Source of the DNA: Rhizobium sp. CIAT894
GTDB lineage: Bacteria; Pseudomonadota; Alphaproteobacteria; Rhizobiales; Rhizobiaceae
Assembly (NCBI RefSeq): GCF_000172795.2
Contig: NZ_CP020947.1
Span: forward strand, 3,493,501 to 3,557,500
Direction of reading: 5' to 3'
DNA length: 64,000 nt
A model generated the notes under the pieces. It worked only from the letters and a program-made list of their open reading frames with translations, searched no databases and was not told the origin of the DNA. This document shows, piece by piece, positions 25,853 to 34,776 of this stretch; position 1 is the first letter of the stretch; every line of letters begins with the position of its first letter. The position numbers and the translations under genes were made by a program.

Positions 25853-27652
25853 GTGACGCGAAAACTGGCGGCGATCCTGGTCGCGGATGTGGTCGGCTAC
25901 AGCCGCCTCGCCGGTGCGGATGAGGATCGCATCCTGGCGCGGCTGAGAACGCTGCGCAGCGATCTGATCGATCCCACCATTGCCGTGCACAATGGCCGTG
26001 TCGTCAAGCGCACCGGAGACGGAAGCCTTATCGAGTTTCGCAGCGTCGTCGACGCCGTGCGCTGCGCGATCGAGGTGCAGACCGCCATGGTCGAGCGCAA
26101 TATCGGCGTGCCCGCCGAGCATCGCATCGAGTTCCGGGTCGGGATCCATCTGGGTGATGTGGTCGAAGAGGATGACGGCGATTTGATGGGCGACGGCGTC
26201 AATATCGCCGCGCGACTGGAGGGAATTTCCAAACCCGGCGCCATCTGTCTCTCCGAAGACGCCTACCGTCAGGTGAGAGCGCGGCTCGATCTCGCCGTGA
26301 CCGATCTTGGCCAAATTCAGCTCAAGAATATCGCCGAACCGATGCAGGCCTATTTACTCCAGGTCGGAACCGTCTCGCCGCCGGTCCCGGCACGGCAGCC
26401 GGGGAAGCAGCCCGCGTCAAAGCCGCCTTCAGCTGCGACCGTTGCTGACAAGCCTTCCATCGCCGTCCTGGCGTTCAACAACATGAGCGGCGACGCAGAA
26501 CAGGAATATTTCTCCGATGGGATCAGCGAGGACATCATCACCGACCTCTCGAAACTGTCCGAGTTGCACGTGATCGCCCGCAACTCATCCTTCGTCTACA
26601 AGAATGTCACAGCCTCCGTGCCTGAGATGGCCAAGACGCTCGGCGTCCGCTATGTCCTTGAAGGCAGCGTGCGCAAGGCCGGCAACCGCGTGCGTGTCAC
26701 CGCGCAATTGATCGACGCGAGCAATGGCGGACATATCTGGGCCAGCCGCTTCGACCGCGACCTTACCGATATTTTTGCGGTTCAGGACGAACTGACCCAG
26801 GAAATCGTGACAGCCCTCAAGCTGAACCTCACGCATGGCGACCAGGACCGCCTGGCCCAGGGACGCGCAGTCGACGTCAGCGCATATGAGTTGTTGTTGC
26901 GTGGCCGTGAGCAGGCGTCGGCCCATACCCGAACCGGAAATATGGCCGCGCGCAGCCTGGCGGCAGACGCCCTTGCCATCGATCCGGACTATGCCGCGGC
27001 CCAGGCACTCATTTCCTTCACGCATGTGCTCGACTACGTCAACGCCTGGAGCAACGATCCGGAAGCGTCGCTGCAGATCGGACTGGATCTCGCGCAGCGA
27101 ACAGTGGAAATGGCCGAGGACCAGCCCAATAGCCACTTCGCACTGGGCATGGCTTGCATGTGGAACCACGAACTGGACCGGGCGCGGGCGGAAGTGCGGC
27201 AGGGCCTGGCGCTTTCTCCCAACTCCGCCGCCCTGCTGATGCTGATGGCCCATATCCAGATATTCTCCGGCGACCCCCAAGGCGCGCTGGAAACACTCGA
27301 TGTATCGATGCGGCTTGACCCGCATCATCCGGAAATTCTTTTCCAATTTCTCGCCGATGCGCGCTTTTCTCTCGGTGAATATGAGCAGGCGATCGTCGCG
27401 ATCGAGCAGCGGCTTCAGCAAAACGCCCAATCGGAAACGGCCTATGCCCTGCTCGCATCATGCTACGGCCACCTCGGCCGGCCGGAGGAGGCCCGACGGG
27501 CGTGGGAGAAGGCGCTGCAGATCAATCCCGATTTCTCCGTCGAGCGCCGCCGCCGCGTCCTCCCATTCCGCAACCCGGAAGATTTTGACCACCGCGTTGA
27601 AGGGCTCCGCAAAGCGGGGCTGATGGTGTCGGATCCCACCTGCGCTCTTTGA
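25853..27652 (+). CDS. Class III adenylate/guanylate cyclase with TolB-like and TPR domains
   Basis: A 599-residue protein. The cyclase domain is at about residues 1-175: RKLAAILVADVVGYSRL and VVKRTGDGSLIEF give the two metal aspartates, and GDGVNIAARLEGI the Asn-Arg pair. A TolB-N-like module follows (SIAVLAFNNMSGDAEQEYFSDG, about 215-340), then TPR-like helical repeats to the end. Rhizobia carry many such predicted cytosolic cyclases. The GTG start at 25853 is preferred because GAGG lies 8 nt upstream and the cyclase fold begins at once. It is monocistronic, with a terminator just after. Signal and target are unknown. Confidence 0.9.
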   Translation: MTRKLAAILVADVVGYSRLAGADEDRILARLRTLRSDLIDPTIAVHNGRVVKRTGDGSLIEFRSVVDAVRCAIEVQTAMVERNIGVPAEHRIEFRVGIHLGDVVEEDDGDLMGDGVNIAARLEGISKPGAICLSEDAYRQVRARLDLAVTDLGQIQLKNIAEPMQAYLLQVGTVSPPVPARQPGKQPASKPPSAATVADKPSIAVLAFNNMSGDAEQEYFSDGISEDIITDLSKLSELHVIARNSSFVYKNVTASVPEMAKTLGVRYVLEGSVRKAGNRVRVTAQLIDASNGGHIWASRFDRDLTDIFAVQDELTQEIVTALKLNLTHGDQDRLAQGRAVDVSAYELLLRGREQASAHTRTGNMAARSLAADALAIDPDYAAAQALISFTHVLDYVNAWSNDPEASLQIGLDLAQRTVEMAEDQPNSHFALGMACMWNHELDRARAEVRQGLALSPNSAALLMLMAHIQIFSGDPQGALETLDVSMRLDPHHPEILFQFLADARFSLGEYEQAIVAIEQRLQQNAQSETAYALLASCYGHLGRPEEARRAWEKALQINPDFSVERRRRVLPFRNPEDFDHRVEGLRKAGLMVSDPTCAL

Positions 27653-27657
27653 CGAAG

Positions 27658-27680
27658 CCGGAGCACCCGACTCCGGTTTT
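27658..27680 (+). terminator. Rho-independent terminator after the cyclase gene
   Basis: Stem CCGGAG / CTCCGG with a 7-nt loop, followed by TTTT, starting 6 bp after the cyclase stop. Confidence 0.7.
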
Positions 27681-27822
27681 GCAGAGGCCTTCGCGGTCGA
27701 CGCGCACGCGACGGCTGATCTGGCGCAGCGCCTCCAACGACATCTTCCGGAGCGCGTTGGCGCGAAAAAGGGCATCCGAGAAGGCAAGTCGCACGCTCAC
27801 CGGACAGGGCGCAGACCTCTGG

Positions 27823-27871
27823 AGCATGATGCCGAAAAGTGTGAGCGGTTTTCGGACGACATCATGCTCTA
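27823..27871. repeat. Rhizobial palindromic intergenic repeat
   Basis: An imperfect palindrome of about 48 bp running GAGCATGATGCCGAAAAGTG, a short centre, then a mirror ending in ACGACATCATGCTC. I recognise this as a dispersed intergenic repeat common in Rhizobium and relatives. It lies between the cyclase and a convergent GntR gene, a typical location. The coordinates may be off by a base or two. Confidence 0.65.
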
Positions 27872-27939
27872 ACTCTTCAATTTAGAACGGGATTCAGATT
27901 TCAGGCCGACCGGGCCTAAATCATCCTGTTCTAGCGCGA

Positions 27940-28713
27940 CTACCGCGCTATGAGTTGGTCGGTGTTTGCCAATGCCTTGCGGACGGCATTGCGCGCCATG
28001 GCCGGTCGCTGCAATCGGATGCTTTTCTCGATATTTTCATGAAGTTTCAGCGCGTAACGCAAATTGTCCTCCTCTCGCGTGACATGGGCGAAGAGGTGGT
28101 TCAGCGCCGATTCGATCAATACGCCGAGCGGCACGAGCAAATCATTGCCGGAGGCGCGTAGGATCGCAATGTGAAATCGTGCATCGGATTCCGTTCGCTG
28201 CTGAAGCGATGTCGCCTGCTCCATGTCATGCAGGGCCTGGCTGATTGCGTTCATTTGCTCCTCGGTCCGGCGCTCCGCAGCCAGCGCCGTCGCTTCCGGC
28301 TCGATCATATGCCTGAGTTCCTGCACCGCCTTCAGAAACGATTCCCGATCGGGGGATGCGGCATACCAGCCGAGGACATCTCGGTCGAGCAGGTTCCAAC
28401 GTTCCTTGGGTTCGACCCAACTGCCGATTTTCGGGCGGGAAGAAAGCAGGCCCTTGGCCATCAACATCTTGATGGCTTCGCGCACCGCCGATCGGCTGAC
28501 TTCAAAGACCTCGGACCATTTTGCCTCATTCGGCAGGATCGTGCCCGGCGGGTAGTCGCCGCGCACAATCCGCAGCCCTATCTCGCCCGCCAGAGACACA
28601 TGAACGCTCGCCCCGGCCATGCGGGGAGAATTGGGGCGCCTTGTGGCGGCGGAGCGGCCAACCGTCACCACCTCGACCGGAGCCGCCGGCTTTCCCGATT
28701 TCTTGTCAGGCAT
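27940..28713 (-). CDS. FadR-subfamily GntR regulator of the sugar ABC cluster
   Basis: A 257-residue GntR/FadR regulator. The winged HTH at about residues 45-105 reads VRGDYPPGTILPNEAKWSEVFEVSRSAVREAIKMLMAKGLL. The C-terminal FCD domain holds the usual acidic and histidine metal/ligand residues (ARFHIAILRASGN, LHENI). It lies 196 bp upstream-facing of a sugar-binding protein gene on the same strand, in a cluster with an NAD-dependent sugar dehydrogenase/epimerase and an ABC importer. It is therefore likely a repressor relieved by the sugar or its acid. Confidence 0.88.
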   Translation of the reverse strand: MPDKKSGKPAAPVEVVTVGRSAATRRPNSPRMAGASVHVSLAGEIGLRIVRGDYPPGTILPNEAKWSEVFEVSRSAVREAIKMLMAKGLLSSRPKIGSWVEPKERWNLLDRDVLGWYAASPDRESFLKAVQELRHMIEPEATALAAERRTEEQMNAISQALHDMEQATSLQQRTESDARFHIAILRASGNDLLVPLGVLIESALNHLFAHVTREEDNLRYALKLHENIEKSIRLQRPAMARNAVRKALANTDQLIAR

Positions 28714-28909
28714 TTACGTCTACTGCCTCAGCATTCATTCGACTGTCTGCGCGTACTATCGAAACAATCGTAATAACGAGGAAGTCGCCTGCGATTGACC
28801 CCGCCAAAAAGCGCGGAATCCAGGGTACGTCAAGCCCCGCGGATCTTCCGATCTGCCTCAAGGGGACAGTCGGCGGCACCCGTGAACCGGGCGCCGCCAA
28901 ACAGCAAAC

Positions 28910-29896
28910 CTACTTTTGAATGCAGGTATCGACGGTATCCTTCGTGCACTCGTCGAGCCCGGTGAATACCGGATCTTCCACCGGTTTGCCGGCAATCAGA
29001 TCCATCATCACCGAAGGGGCCTTATAGCCCATTTCGAACGGCCTTTGGCCGACGAGCGCCGTCACCAGGCCTTCGCTCGCAATAGCTACCTCGTCGCCGA
29101 TCGTGTCGGCAGCGCCGATGACGAAATCGTTGCTGGCGATCTTGGCGGCCATGGGCTTGAACAGGTCGCGATAGGGTTGCGGCGCGCCGAACAACGGCCA
29201 GCCACCCATAATGCCGAATGCGTCCAGGTCGGGATTGGCCGCCAGGATATCGGTCATTGCCTGAACACCCTTGGCGCCATCGTCATTGGTGAACACCGGG
29301 CAGCCGGCGACCTCGGTCCAACCACCCTCGCCTTTCAGCGCGGCAAGGCCTTTCTGGCCGGTGAGCGTGTCGCGCATGCCTTGTGCGCGGCGTAGAATAT
29401 TGTCGGCTCCCGGATTGCCTTCGATCGTGCAGATCTTGCCGCCCTTCGGCTTGGCCTTCTTGATATATTCGCCGATGCGGGCGCCCATCAGATAGTTGTC
29501 GGTGCCGAGATAGGTCTTGCGCAACGCGGCATCCTCGGCTGCAAGATCGGCATCGAGCGTCATCACCGGAACCGTCGGATTGGCGGTTTTCAGGGTCTGG
29601 GCGATGAGTTTTGCATTTGACGGCGAAATTGCGATGGCAGCGGTGTCCGCCTTGCCCAGCATATCCTGAACAATCTGCGCTTCGCCGGCTTCATCGGATG
29701 TCGATGCCGGGCCGGTGTAGAAGCACTCGTATTCCGCCGTGGGATTCTCCTTGTTCCATTTCTGGCAACCCTGATTGATTGCTTCGAAGAACGGATTGTC
29801 GAGGCCTTTGACGACGATGACGAGTTGCTTCTTGGCCAGAGCCTGCCCGGCGGTCAGTGCGAGAACTGCGGCTGTCAGTAATAATGCCTTCCTCAT
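28910..29896 (-). CDS. Periplasmic sugar-binding protein (RbsB-like)
   Basis: A 328-residue substrate-binding protein of the CUT2 class (ribose/galactose type, Peripla_BP_4). The signal peptide is MRKALLLTAAVLALTAGQALA. The mature start, KKQLVIVVKGLDNPFFEAINQGC, and AIAISPSNAKLIAQTL are family signatures. The ATG at 29896 has GGGAGG 5 nt upstream; the longer open frame lacks a leader. Its partner ATPase and permease are divergent, 1.3 kb away, across the dehydrogenase gene. Substrate unknown; a pentose, uronate or sugar-alcohol-type ligand would fit the neighbours. Confidence 0.9.
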   Translation of the reverse strand: MRKALLLTAAVLALTAGQALAKKQLVIVVKGLDNPFFEAINQGCQKWNKENPTAEYECFYTGPASTSDEAGEAQIVQDMLGKADTAAIAISPSNAKLIAQTLKTANPTVPVMTLDADLAAEDAALRKTYLGTDNYLMGARIGEYIKKAKPKGGKICTIEGNPGADNILRRAQGMRDTLTGQKGLAALKGEGGWTEVAGCPVFTNDDGAKGVQAMTDILAANPDLDAFGIMGGWPLFGAPQPYRDLFKPMAAKIASNDFVIGAADTIGDEVAIASEGLVTALVGQRPFEMGYKAPSVMMDLIAGKPVEDPVFTGLDECTKDTVDTCIQK

Positions 29897-29944
29897 GGTT
29901 TCCTCCCTTGAAACAGACGGGCACGGCATGCCCGCCACACGAAA

Positions 29945-30925
29945 TCAACCCGGATACCAGACGACGCGAGGTTCCTCCTTCGAACGCTCGTATTGCCATG
30001 CCGAGTCGATAAGCATTTCGAGATCGTAGGCTGGCCGCCAATCCAGCAGGTACTTCGCCTTGCTGTTGTCCATCCAATTGGAATGGAAGCGGCTTGGTAT
30101 GTCGACGGAATCGAGATTGCGCGTGCGCTGGAGATAGGCGGCGACTTCAGCATAGTCGACGGGCCGGTCCATACAGATATTGAAGAGCTGCCGCTCCGCC
30201 CGGGGGTTGTCGATCGCTGCCAATATTGCCGATACGAGATCGTCGACATGCACGAAATTGCGTTTCAGCGGGCGTCCATCGGCATCAAGCAGCAGTGGCA
30301 CCGTCCCTATGGTCGCATAGCGCCGCGCCGCATCTTCCGGGACGAGCGTCTTCCAGTCCGGGCCGCCAAAGACGTCGTCTCCAAAAGACAGCGAATACTT
30401 GAAATCGTCCTTTTCCATGATCCAGGGCGCGCGCAGGCAACAGCCATTGAGGCCATATTGAATGCCGAATTGCTCCAGCACGACCTCTTCCAGAACCTTG
30501 GAGAGCGCATAGCTTCCGGGATAGGCACAATGCGGCGCTTTCTCGGTGATCGGGCCGTCGTGGCGATAGTGGAAATGTCCGATGCCCGCATCGCCGCCGA
30601 TCAGGATGAACTGGCGTGCCGTGACGCTCGTACGGAACTCCTCGAGCAGCCAGAAGAGACCTTTGACCGTGACATCGATGATATCTTCCGGCGTTTCCTT
30701 GCATGTGGCGAGATGCACGACATGCGTAACGTCTTTGAGCGCCGCTGCCACGGCATTGCGATCGGCGATCGAGCCGCGGATGACCTCGACACGGTCGGTC
30801 TCATCGCACACACGGTTATGACAAAGCGCGCGGATGCGGGCTTTGGAAAAGCTCGGATCGTCAAGCAGCCCAGCTATGAAGCGCCGCCCGACCTTGCCCG
30901 TCGCACCGGTCACAAGGATCAGCAT
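29945..30925 (-). CDS. NAD(P)-dependent epimerase/dehydrogenase (extended SDR)
   Basis: A 326-residue extended short-chain dehydrogenase/reductase. The Rossmann motif MLILVTGATGKVGRRF is N-terminal. The catalytic YALSK (Tyr-x3-Lys) lies near residue 150, followed by the substrate segment GCCLRAPWIM. Uronate dehydrogenases and sugar epimerases share this shape. It lies 48 bp upstream of the binding-protein gene and is probably co-transcribed with it and divergent from the ATPase and permease. It likely carries out the first oxidation or epimerisation of the imported sugar. The exact substrate is unknown. Confidence 0.85.
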   Translation of the reverse strand: MLILVTGATGKVGRRFIAGLLDDPSFSKARIRALCHNRVCDETDRVEVIRGSIADRNAVAAALKDVTHVVHLATCKETPEDIIDVTVKGLFWLLEEFRTSVTARQFILIGGDAGIGHFHYRHDGPITEKAPHCAYPGSYALSKVLEEVVLEQFGIQYGLNGCCLRAPWIMEKDDFKYSLSFGDDVFGGPDWKTLVPEDAARRYATIGTVPLLLDADGRPLKRNFVHVDDLVSAILAAIDNPRAERQLFNICMDRPVDYAEVAAYLQRTRNLDSVDIPSRFHSNWMDNSKAKYLLDWRPAYDLEMLIDSAWQYERSKEEPRVVWYPG

Positions 30926-31177
30926 GCCGTATCTCCCCCGCTGATAGCTAATATCCGAGCGCCGGTCTCGTCAAATGATATTTGTCTGACAAAACAGATT
31001 TTTGCGACAATAGGGCCGATACCTCGGACAATGAGTTGACGCTGTCGCCGGCTTTTGCGTAAATGCTCATGATCGCCTTTCCTGGGAGGACCTTGGAAAG
31101 GCGAACTCGCTGGAACCTCGCACCGAAGGCAAGTCGGCTGTGACGGATAGCCTGCAAATTGGGAGGCAGGGAGACGG
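30926..31177. promoter_or_regulatory. Divergent promoter region of the sugar ABC cluster
   Basis: About 250 bp between the divergent dehydrogenase and ATPase genes. Promoters for both arms, and the operator of the nearby FadR-type regulator, should lie here. I do not see a clear dyad that I would assign to it. Confidence 0.45.
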
Positions 31178-31918
31178 GTGGCGGTTCTTGAGCTCACCAA
31201 TATTTCCAAGCATTTCGGCGCCATCCAGGCCGTCAACGATGTTTCGTTTTCGCTCGAGGCGGGGCAGGTTGTCGGCCTGATGGGCGACAACGGTGCCGGT
31301 AAGTCTACATTGGTCAAGATGATCGCCGGCAACTTTCGCCCGAGCCACGGATCCATACGGCTCGACGGCGCCGATCTCGTGCTTCATCGGCCGAAGGAAG
31401 CGCGCCAGCATGGCATCGAGATCGTTCATCAGGATTTGGCGCTCTGCGACAATCTGACGGCGGCGGCCAACGTCTTCCTCGGGCGGGAATTGCGCCGCGG
31501 CATATGGCCTCTTCGCATCCTCGACTACAAGGCCATGTACAAGCGCGCCGGCGAGATATTCCGCGAGCTCAAATCCGAGACGCGGCCCCGCGATCTCGTC
31601 AGGCAGATGTCAGGTGGCCAGCGGCAAGCGGTAGCGATCGGCCGCACGATGCTGTCGGAAGCGAAAATCGTATTGATGGATGAACCGACAGCAGCCATTT
31701 CCGTGCGCCAGGTGGCTGAGGTTCTCAATCTCATCCGCCAATTGCGTGACCGGGGCATTGTCGTTGTCCTGATCAGCCACCGCATGCCCGACGTCTTTTC
31801 GGTCGCCGACCGCGTGATCGTGATGCGGCGGGGCAGAAAAGTGGCCGACAAGCAGATTGCGGCAAGTTCGCCGGAGGAAGTGACGGGACTGATCACCGGC
31901 GCCATCGAACAGGTTTGA
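31178..31918 (+). CDS. Sugar ABC transporter ATP-binding protein (single-domain CUT2 type)
   Basis: A 246-residue ATPase. Walker A is GDNGAGKST near residue 36, the signature is MSGGQRQAVAIGRTM near 140, and Walker B is IVLMDEPTAAISVRQ. It matches the N-terminal half of RbsA but is a single domain, as in FrcA-type systems, so it must work as a homodimer. The GTG start at 31178 follows GGGAG. The permease starts 40 bp downstream on the same strand, and the binding protein is encoded divergently. Confidence 0.9.
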   Translation: MAVLELTNISKHFGAIQAVNDVSFSLEAGQVVGLMGDNGAGKSTLVKMIAGNFRPSHGSIRLDGADLVLHRPKEARQHGIEIVHQDLALCDNLTAAANVFLGRELRRGIWPLRILDYKAMYKRAGEIFRELKSETRPRDLVRQMSGGQRQAVAIGRTMLSEAKIVLMDEPTAAISVRQVAEVLNLIRQLRDRGIVVVLISHRMPDVFSVADRVIVMRRGRKVADKQIAASSPEEVTGLITGAIEQV

Positions 31919-31958
31919 TCGATGCTCTCCGTTGCAACAGGAAAGAAGAAGGTCGACG

Positions 31959-32957
31959 ATGGCAATGACACTTGACCAGACGATCGGACAGAGGCAGCGG
32001 GGCTGGCTTGCGACGATCATCAGCGGCCAGACATTCTGGGTGCTGATTGCGGTCATTCTCGCCTGCATCTTTCTGTCGATGGCGACCGATTCCTTTGCGA
32101 CCGCGAAGAATATCTACAACATTACCCGCAACGTCACTTTCGTCGCCATTATCGCACTCGGCATGACACTGGTCATCATCACCGGCGGTATCGATTTGTC
32201 CGTCGGCTCGGTGCTTTGTCTGTGCAGCATGGTGCTGGCGGTCACCATGCACGCGGGATACGGTATTGAAGTCGGCATCGCCGCCTCGATCGGCACGGCT
32301 CTTCTGGTCGGAGCTTTCAACGGCGTATTGATTGCCTATCTCGGCTTCCCGCCTTTTGTCGTCACGCTGGGCATGCTGTCTATCGCGCGTAGCCTTGCGA
32401 TGGTTGCATCCAACAACACCGTCGTTTTCCAGTTCGGTCCCGATCACGACAAGCTTCTGGCGCTCGGCGGCGGCGCTTGGGTTTTCGGCATCGCCAATCC
32501 CGTGCTTTACATGCTGGTGCTGGCGCTCATGACCGGTTTCGTGCTGCGTTGGACCAAGTTCGGCCGTTATGTTTTTGCTATCGGCGGCAATGAGCACGCC
32601 GCAACGCTGACCGGCGTTCCCGTGCAGCGGATCAAGGTTATCGTCTATATGATTTCTGCCTTGTCGGCGGGGATTGCCGGCATCATTCAGACCGGCTGGC
32701 TTGGCGCCGTCACCACAAATATCGGCGCTGGAATGGAACTTCAGGTCATTGCCGCCGCGGTTATCGGCGGCGCCAATCTCGCCGGCGGCGTCGGTACCGC
32801 CTTCGGAGCCTTGGTCGGCGCCGCACTTATCGAGGTCATCCGCAACAGTCTCGGCCTGCTCGGCATCAACGCCTTCTGGCAAGGATGCTTTATCGGTGGG
32901 GCAATTGTGCTCGCCGTGCTGTTTGACCGACTTCGCAACTTGCGACAGGGCGAGTAG
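31959..32957 (+). CDS. Sugar ABC transporter permease (RbsC-like)
   Basis: A 332-residue permease of the ribose/fructose class. About ten hydrophobic helices are visible. The family motifs ALGMTLVIITGGIDLSVGS and GRYVFAIGGNEHAATLTGVP are present, as is the late helix AVIGGANLAGGVGTAFGALVG. The ATG at 31959 has GAAGAAGG upstream, giving a clean cytosolic N-terminus. It pairs with the ATPase just upstream. Its last 68 bp are also spanned by the opposite-strand DUF808 frame. Confidence 0.9.
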   Translation: MAMTLDQTIGQRQRGWLATIISGQTFWVLIAVILACIFLSMATDSFATAKNIYNITRNVTFVAIIALGMTLVIITGGIDLSVGSVLCLCSMVLAVTMHAGYGIEVGIAASIGTALLVGAFNGVLIAYLGFPPFVVTLGMLSIARSLAMVASNNTVVFQFGPDHDKLLALGGGAWVFGIANPVLYMLVLALMTGFVLRWTKFGRYVFAIGGNEHAATLTGVPVQRIKVIVYMISALSAGIAGIIQTGWLGAVTTNIGAGMELQVIAAAVIGGANLAGGVGTAFGALVGAALIEVIRNSLGLLGINAFWQGCFIGGAIVLAVLFDRLRNLRQGE

Positions 32958-34071
32958 GCGAATACGTCCTCCGGAAGTGCGCCGGCACCGATCGGCATTC
33001 AAGCCGACGATCGCTTGTGAGGCCGAAAGCCTCCCCGGATGGAGCCTTCATTTCTTCCCATCCACCAGCGCCTCTTTCCGCCGGCGGCGCGGCAGGAGCG
33101 ATTTGAGGTACCCCCCAGATCGGCGAGATAACGTAGCCGACCACGGGAATTGTGATCAAGCCGACGACGATACCGACGATGCCGGCGCCTGCGGCTTCGA
33201 CGATCCAGCGCAGCACGGACGTCAGAACGGGAATGGCATGCGTGACCGCCTCCCCGGCATCATGGATCAGATGCGCAAGTCCGCCCGCGCCATAGGCTTC
33301 GAGGCCGTGAACGATGATGCCGCCGCCGACCCAGATCATGGCAGCCGTTCCGACAACACCGAGTACTTTCAGAAAATAAGGCATGCCGGTGACAAGCCCT
33401 CGTCCGACCGCGCGGAAGAAGGGGCCTATCGGAGGCGCCGTCTGCGAGCGCGCCATCATCAGCCCCAGATCATCGGCCTTCACGATCAGCCCCACGCCAC
33501 CATAGACCATGACCGTTATACCGAGGCCTACGACGGCAAGAATAAAGGCCTGCGTGAATATGTTGCCTGACGGCAGCGCGCCGAGCGTAATCGCCATAAT
33601 TTCGGCCGAGAGAATGAAATCCGTCTTGATCGCACCGGCAACCTTCTGGTCTTCGAGCGATCGCGCATCGAGGCTTGCTGTCTCGAGTGCCGATTCATGG
33701 ACGTGGGCAGCATGCGGCAGCACCAGCCCATAGACTTTTTCTACGCCTTCGTAGCAGAGAAAAAGTCCGCCGATCATAAGCAGCGGTGTGATCGCCTGCG
33801 GCGCGACAAGGCTCAGGATAAGCGCTGCTGGAAGCAGGATCAGAAGCTTGTTCTTCAGCGAACCTAGCGCGATCTTGCCGATGATCGGCAATTCGCGTGA
33901 TGCCGAAAATCCGGTGACGTAGCGGGGGGTGACTGCCGCATCATCGATGACCACGCCTGCCGCTTTCGCACCGGCTTTGGCTGCTTGGCCGGCAATATCG
34001 TCAAGCGAGGCCGCAGCCACCTTGGCCAATGCGGCGATATCATCAAGAAGGGCGATCAGGCCAACACTCAT
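32890..34071 (-). CDS. DUF808-family inner-membrane protein with odd C-terminus
   Basis: A 393-residue membrane protein of the DUF808 (YedI-like) family. It opens MSVGLIALLDDIAALAKVAAASLDDIAGQAAKAG, which is characteristic, and has about eight hydrophobic helices. The family usually ends soon after the last helix, near 310-325 residues. Here the frame runs on with a polar tail. About 20 of its last codons are antisense to the end of the permease gene, so the tail may be a stop-loss extension. The ATG at 34071 is preferred because the family sequence begins there. Function of the family is unknown. Confidence 0.82.
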   Translation of the reverse strand: MSVGLIALLDDIAALAKVAAASLDDIAGQAAKAGAKAAGVVIDDAAVTPRYVTGFSASRELPIIGKIALGSLKNKLLILLPAALILSLVAPQAITPLLMIGGLFLCYEGVEKVYGLVLPHAAHVHESALETASLDARSLEDQKVAGAIKTDFILSAEIMAITLGALPSGNIFTQAFILAVVGLGITVMVYGGVGLIVKADDLGLMMARSQTAPPIGPFFRAVGRGLVTGMPYFLKVLGVVGTAAMIWVGGGIIVHGLEAYGAGGLAHLIHDAGEAVTHAIPVLTSVLRWIVEAAGAGIVGIVVGLITIPVVGYVISPIWGVPQIAPAAPPAERGAGGWEEMKAPSGEAFGLTSDRRLECRSVPAHFRRTYSPTRPVASCEVGQTARRAQLPHR

Positions 34072-34333
34072 TCGAGCCTCCGTTGGGAAGACAGATTTAC
34101 ATAACGAAAAATGGAAAACCGTCCTCCAACGACCTCGAGGCGAGACGTGGCATTCTCCGCCGGGAAGATGCCACGCACTGATCGCAACGGCAATGCCGCT
34201 TTTATTCACCCCGCATCTGGCGTAGTTAGCATACCCGCTCGTCGGATCCGAGAAGCGTCAGCTTCCGCAACTCGGTGCGCTGGAAGATGATGTCGCCGGC
34301 CAGCGATAACCGATCTCTGCCCCCAGAAACGCA

Positions 34334-34357
34334 AAAACCCGCCAGGAGGCGGGTTTT
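34334..34357 (-). terminator. Rho-independent terminator next to a tRNA 3'-end fragment
   Basis: A perfect 10-bp stem, AAAACCCGCC / GGCGGGTTTT, with a 4-nt loop. It lies 16 bp beyond the tRNA 3'-end fragment, the same arrangement as the terminator after the intact tRNA-fMet at 61671-61700. It was probably the terminator of the original tRNA/rRNA operon. Confidence 0.75.
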
Positions 34358-34370
34358 GGCGGAAGTAAAG

Positions 34371-34386
34371 ATTTGGTTGCGGGGGC
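34371..34386. repeat. Direct repeat copy 1: tRNA-fMet 3' end (putative attL)
   Basis: ATTTGGTTGCGGGGGC, identical to 61715-61730, where it forms the 3' end (including CCA) of the intact tRNA-fMet gene on the minus strand. Here the rest of the tRNA is absent. I read it as the attachment-site duplicate left by integration at the tRNA 3' end. Confidence 0.65.
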
Positions 34387-34776
34387 CTGATGGCATGGAG
34401 ACTTGTAAATTGGTCGAATTTGGAGGGTGTGTGTTGGCCAGCGCCGTGCGCAGCGTCTCCTCGGCCTTGGCGGGACCGATCGAGACGACCACGACTTCCT
34501 CGGCCTTGCCGGCTTCCTTCAGCCGCAGCGCCTCTTCCACCGAGATCTCGTCGAACGGGTTCATCGACATCTTCACATTGGCTAGCTCGACACCCGTGCC
34601 ATCCGGACGAACCCGGATCTTCACGTTGTAGTCGACGACGCGCTTGACGGGCACGAGAATCTTCATGGATACCTCCATTTATGCCAATGGTTAGCTGCCT
34701 CGACTGAGTTATCTGCTGCGCTGCGGCGGAAGTATTGCGCTAGATATCTCAAGTCGATATTCACGCATTCACCAAG

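Larger units (their letters stand above)
34226..34666 (-). pseudogene. etfB: Truncated electron-transfer flavoprotein beta subunit
   Basis: The first 77 residues from the ATG at 34666 are a normal EtfB N-terminus ([19 protein letters not shown], then [18 protein letters not shown]), with GGAGG upstream. Homology stops at about 34436, in LRTALA. The frame then runs through unrelated sequence, including a tRNA 3'-end fragment and a terminator, to a stop at 34226. Full EtfB is about 250 residues, so the gene has lost two-thirds of itself at a recombination junction. It cannot make a working ETF. Its place after an ETF-QO and CoA-transferase suggests it once belonged to that catabolic operon. Confidence 0.85.
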
